From Kordia sp. (lineage in GTDB: Bacteria; Bacteroidota; Bacteroidia; Flavobacteriales; Flavobacteriaceae), in contig NVVR01000009.1 in the NCBI GenBank assembly GCA_002733415.1, forward strand, positions 1-64,000: a stretch of DNA of 64,000 nucleotides, given 5' to 3'. This document shows positions 1 to 7,568 of the stretch, piece by piece (within the stretch, counting starts at the first letter, position 1; every line of letters starts with the position of its first letter). Below the pieces are notes generated by a model. It saw only the letters and a program-made list of their open reading frames with translations. It was not told the origin of the DNA and made no database searches. Both the position numbers and the translations under genes were made by a program.

Positions 1-134
1 GCAGTTCTTTCTTCAATTGAAAATAAATATGCCAATACCGGAACTGCTAATATAGATCCTCCACCACCTATTAGCCCTAAAGAAACTCCAATAATCATTG
101 CACTCGTATACCCTATAAATTCAAATAACTCCAT
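1..134 (-). CDS. Sulfite exporter TauE/SafE family protein, N-terminal part
   Basis: This is the first 44 codons of a membrane protein that runs off the left edge, with ATG at 134. The visible N-terminus has a hydrophobic first helix followed by the glycine-rich stretch SLGLIGGGGSILAVPVL, which is the hallmark of the first TauE/SafE half-repeat. Family members move small sulfur oxyanions or organosulfonates across the inner membrane. It lies beside a Crp/Fnr regulator and two YeeE/YedE genes, so a role in export or handling of sulfite or thiosulfate is likely. Its upstream region carries the same dyad as the YeeE promoter. The exact substrate cannot be told. Confidence 0.85.
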   Translation of the reverse strand, partial: MELFEFIGYTSAMIIGVSLGLIGGGGSILAVPVLAYLFSIEERT

Positions 135-156
135 AATAATCTTTACTTATTGATTG

Positions 157-200
157 TAAAAATACTATGAAGTTAAAAGCTATGCAGTAACAAAAGTTAC
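157..200 (-). promoter_or_regulatory. Putative Crp/Fnr-type operator and promoter of the TauE/SafE gene
   Basis: A perfect dyad GTAACAAAAGTTAC (187-200) lies upstream of the TauE gene. On the minus strand, TATTTTTA (164 to 157) approximates the flavobacterial -7 box TAnnTTTG. The dyad centre is 33 bp upstream of the centre of the -7 box, which puts it near -41 of a predicted start site, the class II activator position. The same arrangement occurs upstream of the YeeE gene at 1971-2014. The regulator encoded at 295-927 is the obvious candidate, by inference. Confidence 0.5.
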
Positions 201-282
201 ACTGTTAATTGACTTTCTTAATACAAAGCATATATATGTATTAGTAATAATGTTTCTATTGGAACAGACTTAATGAATTTAT

Positions 283-294
283 CCCACTAGTGGG
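283..294. repeat. Short palindrome CCCACTAGTGGG
   Basis: A perfect 12-bp palindrome sits directly after the stop codon of the Crp/Fnr gene. Near-identical palindromes occur at 52489-52500, 53287-53298 and 53328-53339, always in intergenic DNA. There is no long T run, so it is a poor intrinsic terminator. It may be a dispersed repeat or a protein-binding site. Confidence 0.5.
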
Positions 295-927
295 TTAAAG
301 TGAAATGATTTTAATGTGATTTCGGTGAAGTTCTATTTTTCCTTGATTTTCTAGGGTTTTTAATAACCTAGATACTACTACTCGTGAAGTATGTAACTCG
401 TAAGCAATTTCTTGATGCGTATTTTTAATTACATCTTCTTTGGTTACATTTATTTTGTCTCTAAGATACTTTAGTAAACGCTCGTCCATTTTCATAAAGG
501 CAATACTATCTATTGTAGTAAGCATTTCCATCAATCTATTATGATAGCTATCAAAAACAAAATTACGCCAGCTTTTATATTTAGCTGTCCATTCTTCCAT
601 CTTCTGAATAGGAATCATTATTAACTTTGTATCTAACTCAGTAATAGCACGTATTTCACTTTTAGCATTTCCTAAACAGCAAGATAAGGTCATTGCACAA
701 GTATCTCCTTTTTCTAAAAAATATAATAATAACTCATCCCCGTTATTATCTTCTCGTAAGATTTTAATAGCGCCACTAATCAATAAAGGCATTGAGCGTA
801 TGTATTGCCCAATGTCCATTATTTTAATTCCTTCTTTGACTTCTTTAAGAGTTCCTACTTTGTTTATTTCGTGTAAGAGCTCATTCTCAAAGAGGTGCCC
901 GTAATTTTCTTTTAGTTCTTGAAGCAT
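295..927 (-). CDS. Crp/Fnr family transcriptional regulator
   Basis: A 210-residue protein with an N-terminal cyclic-nucleotide-binding-like beta-roll (about residues 20-120) and a C-terminal winged helix (about 150-205). The recognition segment reads HQEIAYELHTSRVVVSRLLK, typical of Crp/Fnr proteins. There is no N-terminal FNR-type cysteine cluster. Two adjacent cysteines in the beta-roll (LSCCLGN, about residues 81-82) could be redox- or sulfur-sensing, but that is inference. It lies 50 bp downstream of the YeeE/YedE pair and next to TauE/SafE, so it probably controls these sulfur genes. The dyads at 187-200 and 2001-2014 are candidate targets. Confidence 0.9.
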   Translation of the reverse strand: MLQELKENYGHLFENELLHEINKVGTLKEVKEGIKIMDIGQYIRSMPLLISGAIKILREDNNGDELLLYFLEKGDTCAMTLSCCLGNAKSEIRAITELDTKLIMIPIQKMEEWTAKYKSWRNFVFDSYHNRLMEMLTTIDSIAFMKMDERLLKYLRDKINVTKEDVIKNTHQEIAYELHTSRVVVSRLLKTLENQGKIELHRNHIKIISL

Positions 928-977
928 ACTATAAATTTACTCTTAAATTTTAAGACTTAATCAATTTTATTTTCAAA

Positions 978-1391
978 TTAATGGGGTAGCCTATTCTTTA
1001 GTAAACCATAGAACCACGTACCTAACAATGCTCCAAGAATAACAATGATGATAGGAAAAAACCCAGCTCCTAAAAGTGTAAACATTGGACCAGGGCAAGC
1101 CCCAACTAATGCCCAACCTAAACCAAATATGATTCCGCCAAATAAGTAACGAAAAACGCTTTTGTTTTTATCTGTAAAATGTATTTGCTCTCCGTTAAAG
1201 GTTTTGATTTTATATCGCTTTATTAACTGAATAAAAATAATTCCTAGCACTAAAGCTGAACCGATAATACCGTACATATGAAATGATTTAAATTGAAACA
1301 TTTCATAAATTCTAAACCAAGAAGCTGCTTCTGATTTTAGCATTACTATACCAAAGAAAATTCCGATTATTAGATATATTATACTTTTCAT
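978..1391 (-). CDS. YeeE/YedE family (DUF6691-type) half-transporter
   Basis: A 137-residue membrane protein with about four hydrophobic helices and the motif GWALVGACPGP near residue 100, which carries the cysteine conserved in YeeE/YedE proteins. The family includes the thiosulfate uptake protein TsuA; in Bacteroidota the protein is commonly split into two adjacent half-size ORFs, as here. The start is only 3 bp from the stop of the upstream partner gene (1395-1952), so the two are almost certainly co-translated and form one transporter. Uptake of thiosulfate or another sulfur compound is inferred from the family. Confidence 0.85.
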   Translation of the reverse strand: MKSIIYLIIGIFFGIVMLKSEAASWFRIYEMFQFKSFHMYGIIGSALVLGIIFIQLIKRYKIKTFNGEQIHFTDKNKSVFRYLFGGIIFGLGWALVGACPGPMFTLLGAGFFPIIIVILGALLGTWFYGLLKNRLPH

Positions 1392-1394
1392 AAC

Positions 1395-1952
1395 TTAAAA
1401 AATTAAAGGAAATATTAAATGAACCATTACTAAACCTCCGATAAAAAAACCAATTACAGCAATTAGTGATGGTAATTGTAAATTACTTAAGCCAGATATT
1501 GCGTGTCCCGAGGTACATCCTCCTGCGTATCTAGCTCCAAAACCAACTAAAACACCTCCAATTAATAAAATAAAAATACTCTTAACTGAACTAAAAATAG
1601 CTGTACCAAATAATTCTAAAGGCAAATAACTACTTCCTGCACTTTCAAACCCTAATGATTTTAAGTTATTTATGACCTCTGGATTAATTTCTGGAGCAAT
1701 ATCTCCAGATAAATAATTAACTGCAATAAAGCCACCAATAACAGCTCCAAGCATTACTAATAAATTCCATCGTTGTTCTTTCCAATCAAAGCAGAAAAAA
1801 TCACAGGTTTTATCCGCCCCTAAAGCTGTACATATAGTCCTTAAATTAGAAGACATTCCAAAATTCTTTCCTACTAAAAGTAGTAGTAACATTGTTAGTG
1901 CTATTAACGGTCCTGCAACATACCATGGTAAAGGCTGATTTATTAAATCCAT
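1395..1952 (-). CDS. YeeE/YedE family half-transporter (DUF395)
   Basis: A 185-residue membrane protein and the first gene of the YeeE pair. Helices are visible at about residues 10-28, 65-82 and 120-140, followed by GFGARYAGGCTSGHAISG with the conserved GxxxxGGCTSGH signature, and a last helix at the C-terminus. The cysteine in this motif handles thiosulfate in the characterised homologue TsuA. A promoter with a dyad at the activator position precedes it (1971-2014). The second half-protein follows within 3 bp. Confidence 0.87.
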   Translation of the reverse strand: MDLINQPLPWYVAGPLIALTMLLLLLVGKNFGMSSNLRTICTALGADKTCDFFCFDWKEQRWNLLVMLGAVIGGFIAVNYLSGDIAPEINPEVINNLKSLGFESAGSSYLPLELFGTAIFSSVKSIFILLIGGVLVGFGARYAGGCTSGHAISGLSNLQLPSLIAVIGFFIGGLVMVHLIFPLIF

Positions 1953-1970
1953 AATTAATTTTTATAAATA

Positions 1971-2014
1971 CAAAGCTATGGCCTTTTGAAGTATTTATAA
2001 GTAACTTTTGATAC
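1971..2014 (-). promoter_or_regulatory. Promoter of the YeeE operon with operator-like dyad
   Basis: On the minus strand, TAGCTTTG (1978 to 1971) matches the Bacteroidota -7 box TAnnTTTG and lies 19 bp before the ATG at 1952. No good -33 TTG is present. Instead a near-perfect dyad GTAACTTTTGATAC (2001-2014) is centred 33 bp upstream of the box. It is 13/14 identical to the dyad before TauE/SafE at exactly the same distance, which suggests an activator-dependent promoter. Confidence 0.6.
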
Positions 2015-2032
2015 ACATTAGTATTATATATA

Positions 2033-2064
2033 ATAAAGACGATACTGTTATAGCATCGTCTTTA
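2033..2064. terminator. Hairpin terminator at the end of the eight-gene operon
   Basis: An inverted repeat with arms ATAAAGACGAT and ATCGTCTTTAT and a short loop lies about 50 bp beyond the stop of the TMEM175-like gene, the last gene of the minus-strand operon. A and T tracts at the arm ends suit an intrinsic terminator. Confidence 0.65.
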
Positions 2065-2115
2065 TATCTTGATTTATTATTTGTGGAGTAAAATTTCAAG
2101 TAATTAGATAATTTT

Positions 2116-2733
2116 CTAACGCATCACATATTTAGCTAACTTATTGAAAATCATATTTGTTTTTGAAATAGAATTTAACTCATTGATTTTAAGCAAGCCT
2201 ACCAATAAAAAGAATGCCATAGCTATATACGTATTTAAAAATGCAGAGGATAAACCAATTGCATAAATAAACACAAAGGAAAAATCTAAAGCGGTTCTAT
2301 CCAAATACATACCTATCTGAGATGTTTTACCATGAAGTTTAACAATAGAATTTCTTAAAAATAAAAATGACAGCTGACTCATAAGAAGTATAAAACCATA
2401 CAAAATAACAGGAACAATATCAGTATGATGATTGCCATCCCCTATCCAGTTTGTGGTAAACGGGATTATAGACAACCAAAATAATAAGTTTAAATTTGTC
2501 CATAAAATTTGTCCGTTTATTTTTTTAGCTATTTTAAATAGCTGATGATGACTAACCCAATAGACACTCACATATAAAAAACTTACCATGTAACTAATAA
2601 ACGTCGGTAAGATTTCAATAAGAGCTTCTATAGTATATTCTTTTGGTGCTTCTAATTCTAAAACCATAATGGTAATAATAATAGCAAGCACACCATCACT
2701 AAAAGCCTCTAACCTTTCAGATGTCATTTCCAT
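2116..2733 (-). CDS. TMEM175-type (DUF1211) membrane protein, putative potassium channel
   Basis: A 205-residue protein with about six hydrophobic helices. The N-terminus RLEAFSDGVLAIIITIMVLE contains the FSDGVxAI signature of the TMEM175/DUF1211 family, whose bacterial members form tetrameric cation channels that favour potassium. It is the last gene of the operon and starts 3 bp after the stop of its upstream neighbour. Why a channel would sit in an enzyme operon is unclear; it might help tolerance to a product made by the upstream genes. Confidence 0.85.
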   Translation of the reverse strand: MEMTSERLEAFSDGVLAIIITIMVLELEAPKEYTIEALIEILPTFISYMVSFLYVSVYWVSHHQLFKIAKKINGQILWTNLNLLFWLSIIPFTTNWIGDGNHHTDIVPVILYGFILLMSQLSFLFLRNSIVKLHGKTSQIGMYLDRTALDFSFVFIYAIGLSSAFLNTYIAMAFFLLVGLLKINELNSISKTNMIFNKLAKYVMR

Positions 2734-2736
2734 TAT

Positions 2737-3165
2737 TTAATTTTTTAAAACTTCTAAATTAGATTGCTTATAATAATTTCTATCATCAGGAGCCTCATTT
2801 AAAGTAAATGTATATTGATATTCTGGATCATATACGTTTAAAATAGTATAAGTTCCAGCCGTTTGCCATGATTCTCCATCCCAAGATCCATCTGTTCTTA
2901 AAGCTTTATAAATATGCTGAGACTGAATAAGAACACGTCCCCAAAAAAGCCATTTCCCATTTATATTATGCACAAAATAAACTCGTACAGGATCCATTTG
3001 AAAAATTCTTGCACTTGGTTTGTTTTTAAATTCAAAGACTTTTCCTTTAACATCCTCTAATGTAATTGGATGTTTTTTATGTTTTTCTAATTGAAAAATA
3101 TCTGCAGGAAATCCCTGCTCAACGGTTAATTCTAAAGTATCATTAATTTCTACGAAGCTTCCCAT
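2737..3165 (-). CDS. Conserved protein of unknown function in the GMC/VioB-like operon
   Basis: I do not recognise this 142-residue soluble protein. It is rich in aromatic residues (WLFWGRV, DGSWDGESWQTAGTYTI) and beta-strand-like, with no signal peptide, cysteine cluster or membrane helix. It lies 10 bp downstream of the SRPBCC gene and 3 bp upstream of the channel gene, so it is translated as part of the operon. A small ligand-binding beta-barrel is possible. The many aromatics would suit a hydrophobic pocket, but this is speculation. Confidence 0.7.
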   Translation of the reverse strand: MGSFVEINDTLELTVEQGFPADIFQLEKHKKHPITLEDVKGKVFEFKNKPSARIFQMDPVRVYFVHNINGKWLFWGRVLIQSQHIYKALRTDGSWDGESWQTAGTYTILNVYDPEYQYTFTLNEAPDDRNYYKQSNLEVLKN

Positions 3166-3175
3166 ATTTTTTAGT

Positions 3176-3646
3176 TTAATTGTTTATTAATTTCCCTCCA
3201 AACATTTTAATCAGGTTTTCAAAACCATTATGATAAAATTGCGTTAAACCATCTTCATAATAATAAAAGGATGAAGACCATTGTACACTGCATTGCTTAT
3301 CTTTTATAGTTTCTATAATTTGGATTTGCGAATGGTATTTTTGTACCATCTCTCCCCATTCTCCTTTATGCCACTTATATTTATAGCGCATGTTTTCATT
3401 ATCTAGAAAAACCAGCTGTTCCCAATTAAATGACTGTCCAGGAATTGTTAATTTCCGTACAATATCAGAGTCTTCAGACTGTTCATCCTGAACCTCAGAT
3501 TTAGTTATATCCGGATGCCATTGATCCAAATTATAAAAACCTCCTACAAGCTCCCATGCTTTAGTTGCCGATGTGTTTAATTGACAAGCTGCAATTACTT
3601 TCCAATTCTCGTATTTTTCAGTAGCCATAATTTGAATATTTAACAA
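3176..3646 (-). CDS. SRPBCC (START/Bet v 1-like) family protein
   Basis: A 156-residue protein; translation may really begin at Met7 (MATEKYENW). The order WKVIAACQLNTSATKAWELVGGFYNLDQWHPDI near the N-terminus is typical of SRPBCC polyketide-cyclase/MxaD-like proteins: first strand, two short helices, then a tryptophan/histidine-containing turn. The C-terminal helix (FYHNGFENLIKMFGGKL) is also present. These folds bind hydrophobic small molecules, and some cyclise or dehydrate them. Its stop and the start of the following gene are 10 bp apart, and it abuts the DUF1566 gene upstream. A role in handling a product of the oxidoreductase and ferritin-like enzyme is inferred. Confidence 0.8.
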   Translation of the reverse strand: MLNIQIMATEKYENWKVIAACQLNTSATKAWELVGGFYNLDQWHPDITKSEVQDEQSEDSDIVRKLTIPGQSFNWEQLVFLDNENMRYKYKWHKGEWGEMVQKYHSQIQIIETIKDKQCSVQWSSSFYYYEDGLTQFYHNGFENLIKMFGGKLINN

Positions 3647-4213
3647 TTAAAAAGATCGGACAGCTCTAACACGACAATCGTGATTCTTCAGATCGGTGAA
3701 TATATTACCTTCTAAAAAGTATTGAGCCCAAGCGAAGTTAAGGTCTAACTCAGTAGAACTCCAATAGAAATCGCTAGCAAAATTACCAACATCTTTATTT
3801 GGAGCCTTTGCACCACGTCCAATATTTGTAAACATTAGGCTTAGTTCTTCTTTTGATGGCAAATACCAATCTGTAAAACCATTTAAACTTAAATCATAAC
3901 AAAGTTTAGCGGCATATGGATCAACTCCTTGACTCACGAGGATCTTTGATGTATTGGTTTTTCCAGATCCTACAATGCTATCGAAAGATTTGGTATTCGT
4001 GAATGCTCCATGATGCCATTGACTACCTGTACTCTGATCTTCAGAAGCGCATACTAATCCATGCTTACCAGTTGAATCTAAATGGAATATTACTCCCCCT
4101 AATTCAGGAATATTTTGACCTATACTATACTTGGATGCATTCTTATTCTGAGCAAAGAAATTGAACGTTGCAAAAAGTAAAAAAGCGAATAAAATAGTTT
4201 GTTTTTTCTTCAT
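3647..4213 (-). CDS. Secreted DUF1566 domain protein
   Basis: A 188-residue protein with a clear signal peptide (MKKKQTILFAFLLFATFNFFAQ, cleavage after about residue 21). The mature part has the DUF1566 (Lcl C-terminal) signature: GGVIFHLDSTGKHGLV early, DWYLPSKEELSLMF in the middle and YWSSTE toward the end, closing with CRVRAVRSF. DUF1566 domains occur in secreted or surface proteins of Bacteroidota; their biochemical function is not settled. The gene lies 37 bp after the ferritin-like enzyme and directly abuts the SRPBCC gene. It is the only obviously exported product of the operon. Confidence 0.85.
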   Translation of the reverse strand: MKKKQTILFAFLLFATFNFFAQNKNASKYSIGQNIPELGGVIFHLDSTGKHGLVCASEDQSTGSQWHHGAFTNTKSFDSIVGSGKTNTSKILVSQGVDPYAAKLCYDLSLNGFTDWYLPSKEELSLMFTNIGRGAKAPNKDVGNFASDFYWSSTELDLNFAWAQYFLEGNIFTDLKNHDCRVRAVRSF

Positions 4214-4250
4214 TGTATTTTTTATTTATTGTTGGTATAATTGATCTTCT

Positions 4251-5387
4251 TTAAATAAGTCTAAAACTTGGCCCGTAATTTTCAGACTTCCCAGGAATTG
4301 GAATTTTCATTAATGGTAATGCGTATTGCTCTAACTTAAACATTACTTCAACAGCATTAACTAAGGCAGCTTGTCCCCTTCCCTCTATTGCCCAAGCATC
4401 TTCTAGAAATTTTACTAAATCGGTATACACTTCATCAAAACTATTTGTCAAATGCCAAACTTCCGGAGAAACATCGCCCTCTTTGTACCCCCCTTTTGGA
4501 ATTCTTGCTATAGTATAGGTTTCTGGACGTGGGTTTACGCCTTTGAAATAATATTTATCATCTTCCTGAACAATTTTCTTTTGGTAAAAAACCTCCCAAA
4601 AACGATAGAAATGTGCCAAATTATCCATTCCTGTACTTGCTGGCGTTACATTTTCGGAGCCCTCGCCCTGTTCCTTTATCATATCGATGGCTTTAGAAAC
4701 ACTTTTTGCATCTGCCATTACCCACCAAGACAAAGGACCAGCTAACTGACGTTCAACATTCATTTTCGGTTGTAATTCTTGAAACAACTCATTAATTCTG
4801 TCGTATAATTCACCAATAGTTGCATTATGCGAATGGTCTTTATCGAACTTTCCTTTCGGTATAACACCATTTTGATCGCATATATTTCCTATATCTACAA
4901 GTTCTCCTGAATCGTAATCATAAATATCTGCAATTTCCTCTGGTAATTCTATTTCCATAAAATTACGAAGTGAGCTATCATTCAAGCCTTCTAAATACAA
5001 AAACAATTTAGGGTGTACACCTCCAGGAAGCCCTGAAGGGAAACTTAGCTTATTTTTAGTATTATAAATTTTTGGCTCACCACCAATCCCAGCAATCATA
5101 TTACAAACCATTGCCATATGAAGCATTTCTTCTTGAAAGATATTACGAATAGACTTTGCTACTTCGCATTTATTATCTTTAATAGTCCACATTGCCTGTA
5201 AATAAATGGGAATAGTTGCAAACTCAAGAATTACAGCATTATTAAGCAATTCCTTTAAAACAAACATTTTATCTTCTTGCTCATCTGTATCTACATTCTT
5301 AGAATGTGCGATAAGTTCTTGTACATTATCAATTTTAGAAGCTTGTTCTTGAAATTTATTTTTAAAATTTATAGTTGATATTTCCAT
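4251..5387 (-). CDS. VioB-type ferritin-like enzyme (iminophenyl-pyruvate dimer synthase-like)
   Basis: A 378-residue protein. An N-terminal four-helix core carries metal ligands: LLNNAVILEFATIPIYLQAMW (about residues 48-68) supplies the first Glu, and IFQEEMLHMAMVCNMIAGIGG (about 84-104) supplies the EExxH motif. This arrangement, including the GIGGEP and FPSGLPGGVHP segments, is that of the ferritin-like domain found in VioB, StaD and RebD, which couple indole-pyruvate imines in violacein and indolocarbazole biosynthesis. The protein lacks the long N-terminal half of VioB. It overlaps the GMC oxidoreductase gene by 19 bp. The substrate here is unknown. Confidence 0.82.
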   Translation of the reverse strand: MEISTINFKNKFQEQASKIDNVQELIAHSKNVDTDEQEDKMFVLKELLNNAVILEFATIPIYLQAMWTIKDNKCEVAKSIRNIFQEEMLHMAMVCNMIAGIGGEPKIYNTKNKLSFPSGLPGGVHPKLFLYLEGLNDSSLRNFMEIELPEEIADIYDYDSGELVDIGNICDQNGVIPKGKFDKDHSHNATIGELYDRINELFQELQPKMNVERQLAGPLSWWVMADAKSVSKAIDMIKEQGEGSENVTPASTGMDNLAHFYRFWEVFYQKKIVQEDDKYYFKGVNPRPETYTIARIPKGGYKEGDVSPEVWHLTNSFDEVYTDLVKFLEDAWAIEGRGQAALVNAVEVMFKLEQYALPLMKIPIPGKSENYGPSFRLI

Positions 5388-7009
5388 TCGATCTTTTTAG
5401 AGGTTTCTGTTGTTTTTTCTGAATTAGTAAGGTGTTCGACCAATCTAAATGCTAAAGCTGTAAGTGTCAATGTTGGATTTACGGCACTTCCTGTTGGAAA
5501 AGCAGCATTTGAACATACATATAAGTTATCAGTATCGTGTACACGCATAAACTTGTCGGTAACACTGTTTTCTGGTGCAGTACCCATTCTTGCAGTTCCA
5601 GTAGTGTGATGACCTCCTGGTTTATCTACTCTAGAAGAGGTGATTTCTAAGCCCATTTTTTCAATGATTTGCTCCAATAATTTTAAGCGATCATTAGCAT
5701 TTTTCATTTCTTCTTCTGTACGGCTAAAATGTACCGTTGTTTGTGGCAAACCAAAACGATCCACTCCAGTCCTTGCTTCTAAACGGTTGCTAAACTTCCC
5801 TTTTTCTTCAAGAAAAGCTTGAATATTAACTTCCATTTCACCGTAAACAATAGCGTCAATCTCTTCACGAGTTTTTCCGTCTATCATAAGTTGGGCAATA
5901 TCTGTATTGGGAGTAGCTCGATTTTTGAATATAAAAATCTTACCTTTCTTCTGATGCTCTTTAGTATTATAACTATGCGACATTAATGTAGGGAAATCAT
6001 ATTCTTGAAACCATCCATTAGGATTTTCTTTTGCCTTTCCGACAACATTTAACATAGAGTGTGATACTACAAAACGTCCAACAAGATCGTGATCGTTACC
6101 AATACCATCTGTCCAAAATTCATTTTTAGACGCTCTTAGTAATTTAGGAACATTATAGGCTCCCGAAGCTAATATTATAGTTTTTCCGGCTACGAAATGC
6201 TCCTTACCATTAAGGTTGTCCGTAAATGTTACCGACTCTATCTTAGATTTTGAACTAACATTAACATGATGTACTGGTGAATTAATTCGCACTTCAAAAT
6301 TTATAAATCTAGAATCATTTTTTAAATCATCCAAAACATATTGCGCATTAAATCTACCTCCAATTGGGCAATACTTACACGTACCAGTAGTCATACACTT
6401 TCGATAACGTGCCACCGGCATTTTTCCAGATTTTATTTTACTGCCTTTACCAGGGTTTATATCACCATCTTGATATACAACATCTAGTTGCTCCCAAGCT
6501 TTAATCATTTCACCATCTGCGGCAGTCCACTGAAATGGCGGTACAGGATAAGGTTTAGATCTTGGCACCCAATTCTCACTCTCATCACCACAAACCGATA
6601 AGAAAGATTCGGCATCGTTGTAATAAGATTCTAAATCTTCGTAATTCAAAGGCCAATCAGCTCCTAGACCTGTATTAGTCTGTAAATTAAAATCTTCGGG
6701 TTTAAAACGCAAACTCCAAGCTCCCCAATGCATTGTGGAACCCCCGTAAGCTTTTACACGAACACCATCTGTTTGATATTCTATATTCCCTGTAGAATCT
6801 GCTTCAAATTTTTGGTCGTAGGTAAATGTATAAGGTCGCTCGTTACGTGTGATATAATCCCACCAAAATCGGCGATCTTTAGCTTTAATTTCAGGACCTG
6901 CCTCTAAAATTAAAATAGATGTATCGTGTTTATGCAATAATAATCCCCTTGCCACTGTAGCTGCGGCTACACCAGCACCTACAATAATGTAATCATATTT
7001 CTTTTTCAT
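5369..7009 (-). CDS. GMC family FAD-dependent oxidoreductase, possibly iron-sulfur containing
   Basis: A 546-residue flavoprotein. An N-terminal dinucleotide-binding motif (DYIIVGAGVAAATVARGLL) is followed by the EAG end of the Rossmann fold. The C-terminal GMC_oxred_C domain contains the active-site stretch PGGHHTTGTARMG and AFPTGSAVNPTLTL. A cysteine cluster CMTTGTCKYCPIGG near residue 205 resembles that of the large subunits of gluconate/sorbitol/FAD-glucose dehydrogenases, which may carry a [3Fe-4S] centre. That is inference. There is no Tat signal, so it is likely cytoplasmic. ATGA overlaps with the preceding small gene and a 19-bp overlap with the ferritin-like gene show tight co-expression. 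Confidence 0.88.
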   Translation of the reverse strand: MKKKYDYIIVGAGVAAATVARGLLLHKHDTSILILEAGPEIKAKDRRFWWDYITRNERPYTFTYDQKFEADSTGNIEYQTDGVRVKAYGGSTMHWGAWSLRFKPEDFNLQTNTGLGADWPLNYEDLESYYNDAESFLSVCGDESENWVPRSKPYPVPPFQWTAADGEMIKAWEQLDVVYQDGDINPGKGSKIKSGKMPVARYRKCMTTGTCKYCPIGGRFNAQYVLDDLKNDSRFINFEVRINSPVHHVNVSSKSKIESVTFTDNLNGKEHFVAGKTIILASGAYNVPKLLRASKNEFWTDGIGNDHDLVGRFVVSHSMLNVVGKAKENPNGWFQEYDFPTLMSHSYNTKEHQKKGKIFIFKNRATPNTDIAQLMIDGKTREEIDAIVYGEMEVNIQAFLEEKGKFSNRLEARTGVDRFGLPQTTVHFSRTEEEMKNANDRLKLLEQIIEKMGLEITSSRVDKPGGHHTTGTARMGTAPENSVTDKFMRVHDTDNLYVCSNAAFPTGSAVNPTLTLTALAFRLVEHLTNSEKTTETSKKIEWKYQL

Positions 7010-7545
7010 ACATTCTCTTTTTTTGAATGAACAGGATCATCGTCAAAAGCACGAACTCTTGGCGTGCGGTTATAACGTGTTCCCGCTAAAAAACCATGGT
7101 AATTTTTGGCTTGCTCACCTCCATTTGCATCTCCCCAACTTTTAAAGCCTCCAGCAGTAATTTGCATTCGAATAAACTCGTTGACAACAAACACTTTACA
7201 ATGGGATAAACGAGTTGTAGGTGCAGCATCATTATCTACACCACTTTCAAAAAACAGCTTTTTAAAAGCATCTTTTTTTCCATATTCAGCATATAATTCG
7301 TTTAACACATATATGGCATTTACATATTCTCCAGTATAATTTGGAGCATTCTCAGTTTTAGCTTTTAGCATTTCAAACCAAGAACTTCTTTGATTATTTG
7401 AATTGTAAATTGTGTTTTGCCAAGTCTCGCCAATGGCTTCAAAAATCTCCCATAAAGCCTCCTTATTCTCATAAGTAAGCTCCTGTCCTTCGGCAAATAT
7501 TAAGCTTGCAGAAATTTGTTCATTACATACTGAACCTCCTATCAT
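7006..7545 (-). CDS. Unknown protein, candidate small subunit of the GMC dehydrogenase
   Basis: A 179-residue soluble protein that I do not recognise with confidence. It is largely helical, with a conserved-looking tail (ITAGGFKSWGDANGGEQAKN) and no signal peptide. It ends in a 4-bp ATGA overlap with the GMC oxidoreductase. In gluconate-type and FAD-glucose dehydrogenases the large GMC subunit is encoded next to a small helical subunit of roughly this size. Position and size suggest the same partnership here, but the usual Tat signal of those small subunits is absent. Confidence 0.65.
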   Translation of the reverse strand: MIGGSVCNEQISASLIFAEGQELTYENKEALWEIFEAIGETWQNTIYNSNNQRSSWFEMLKAKTENAPNYTGEYVNAIYVLNELYAEYGKKDAFKKLFFESGVDNDAAPTTRLSHCKVFVVNEFIRMQITAGGFKSWGDANGGEQAKNYHGFLAGTRYNRTPRVRAFDDDPVHSKKENV

Positions 7546-7568
7546 AATTTCTGTTGTTTTGATGTTTA

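Noticed and set aside
4452-4745. 97-codon plus-strand frame inside the VioB-like gene
   Set aside because: It is antisense to a gene with clear family motifs, and its product is Cys/Ile/Phe-rich without domain features.
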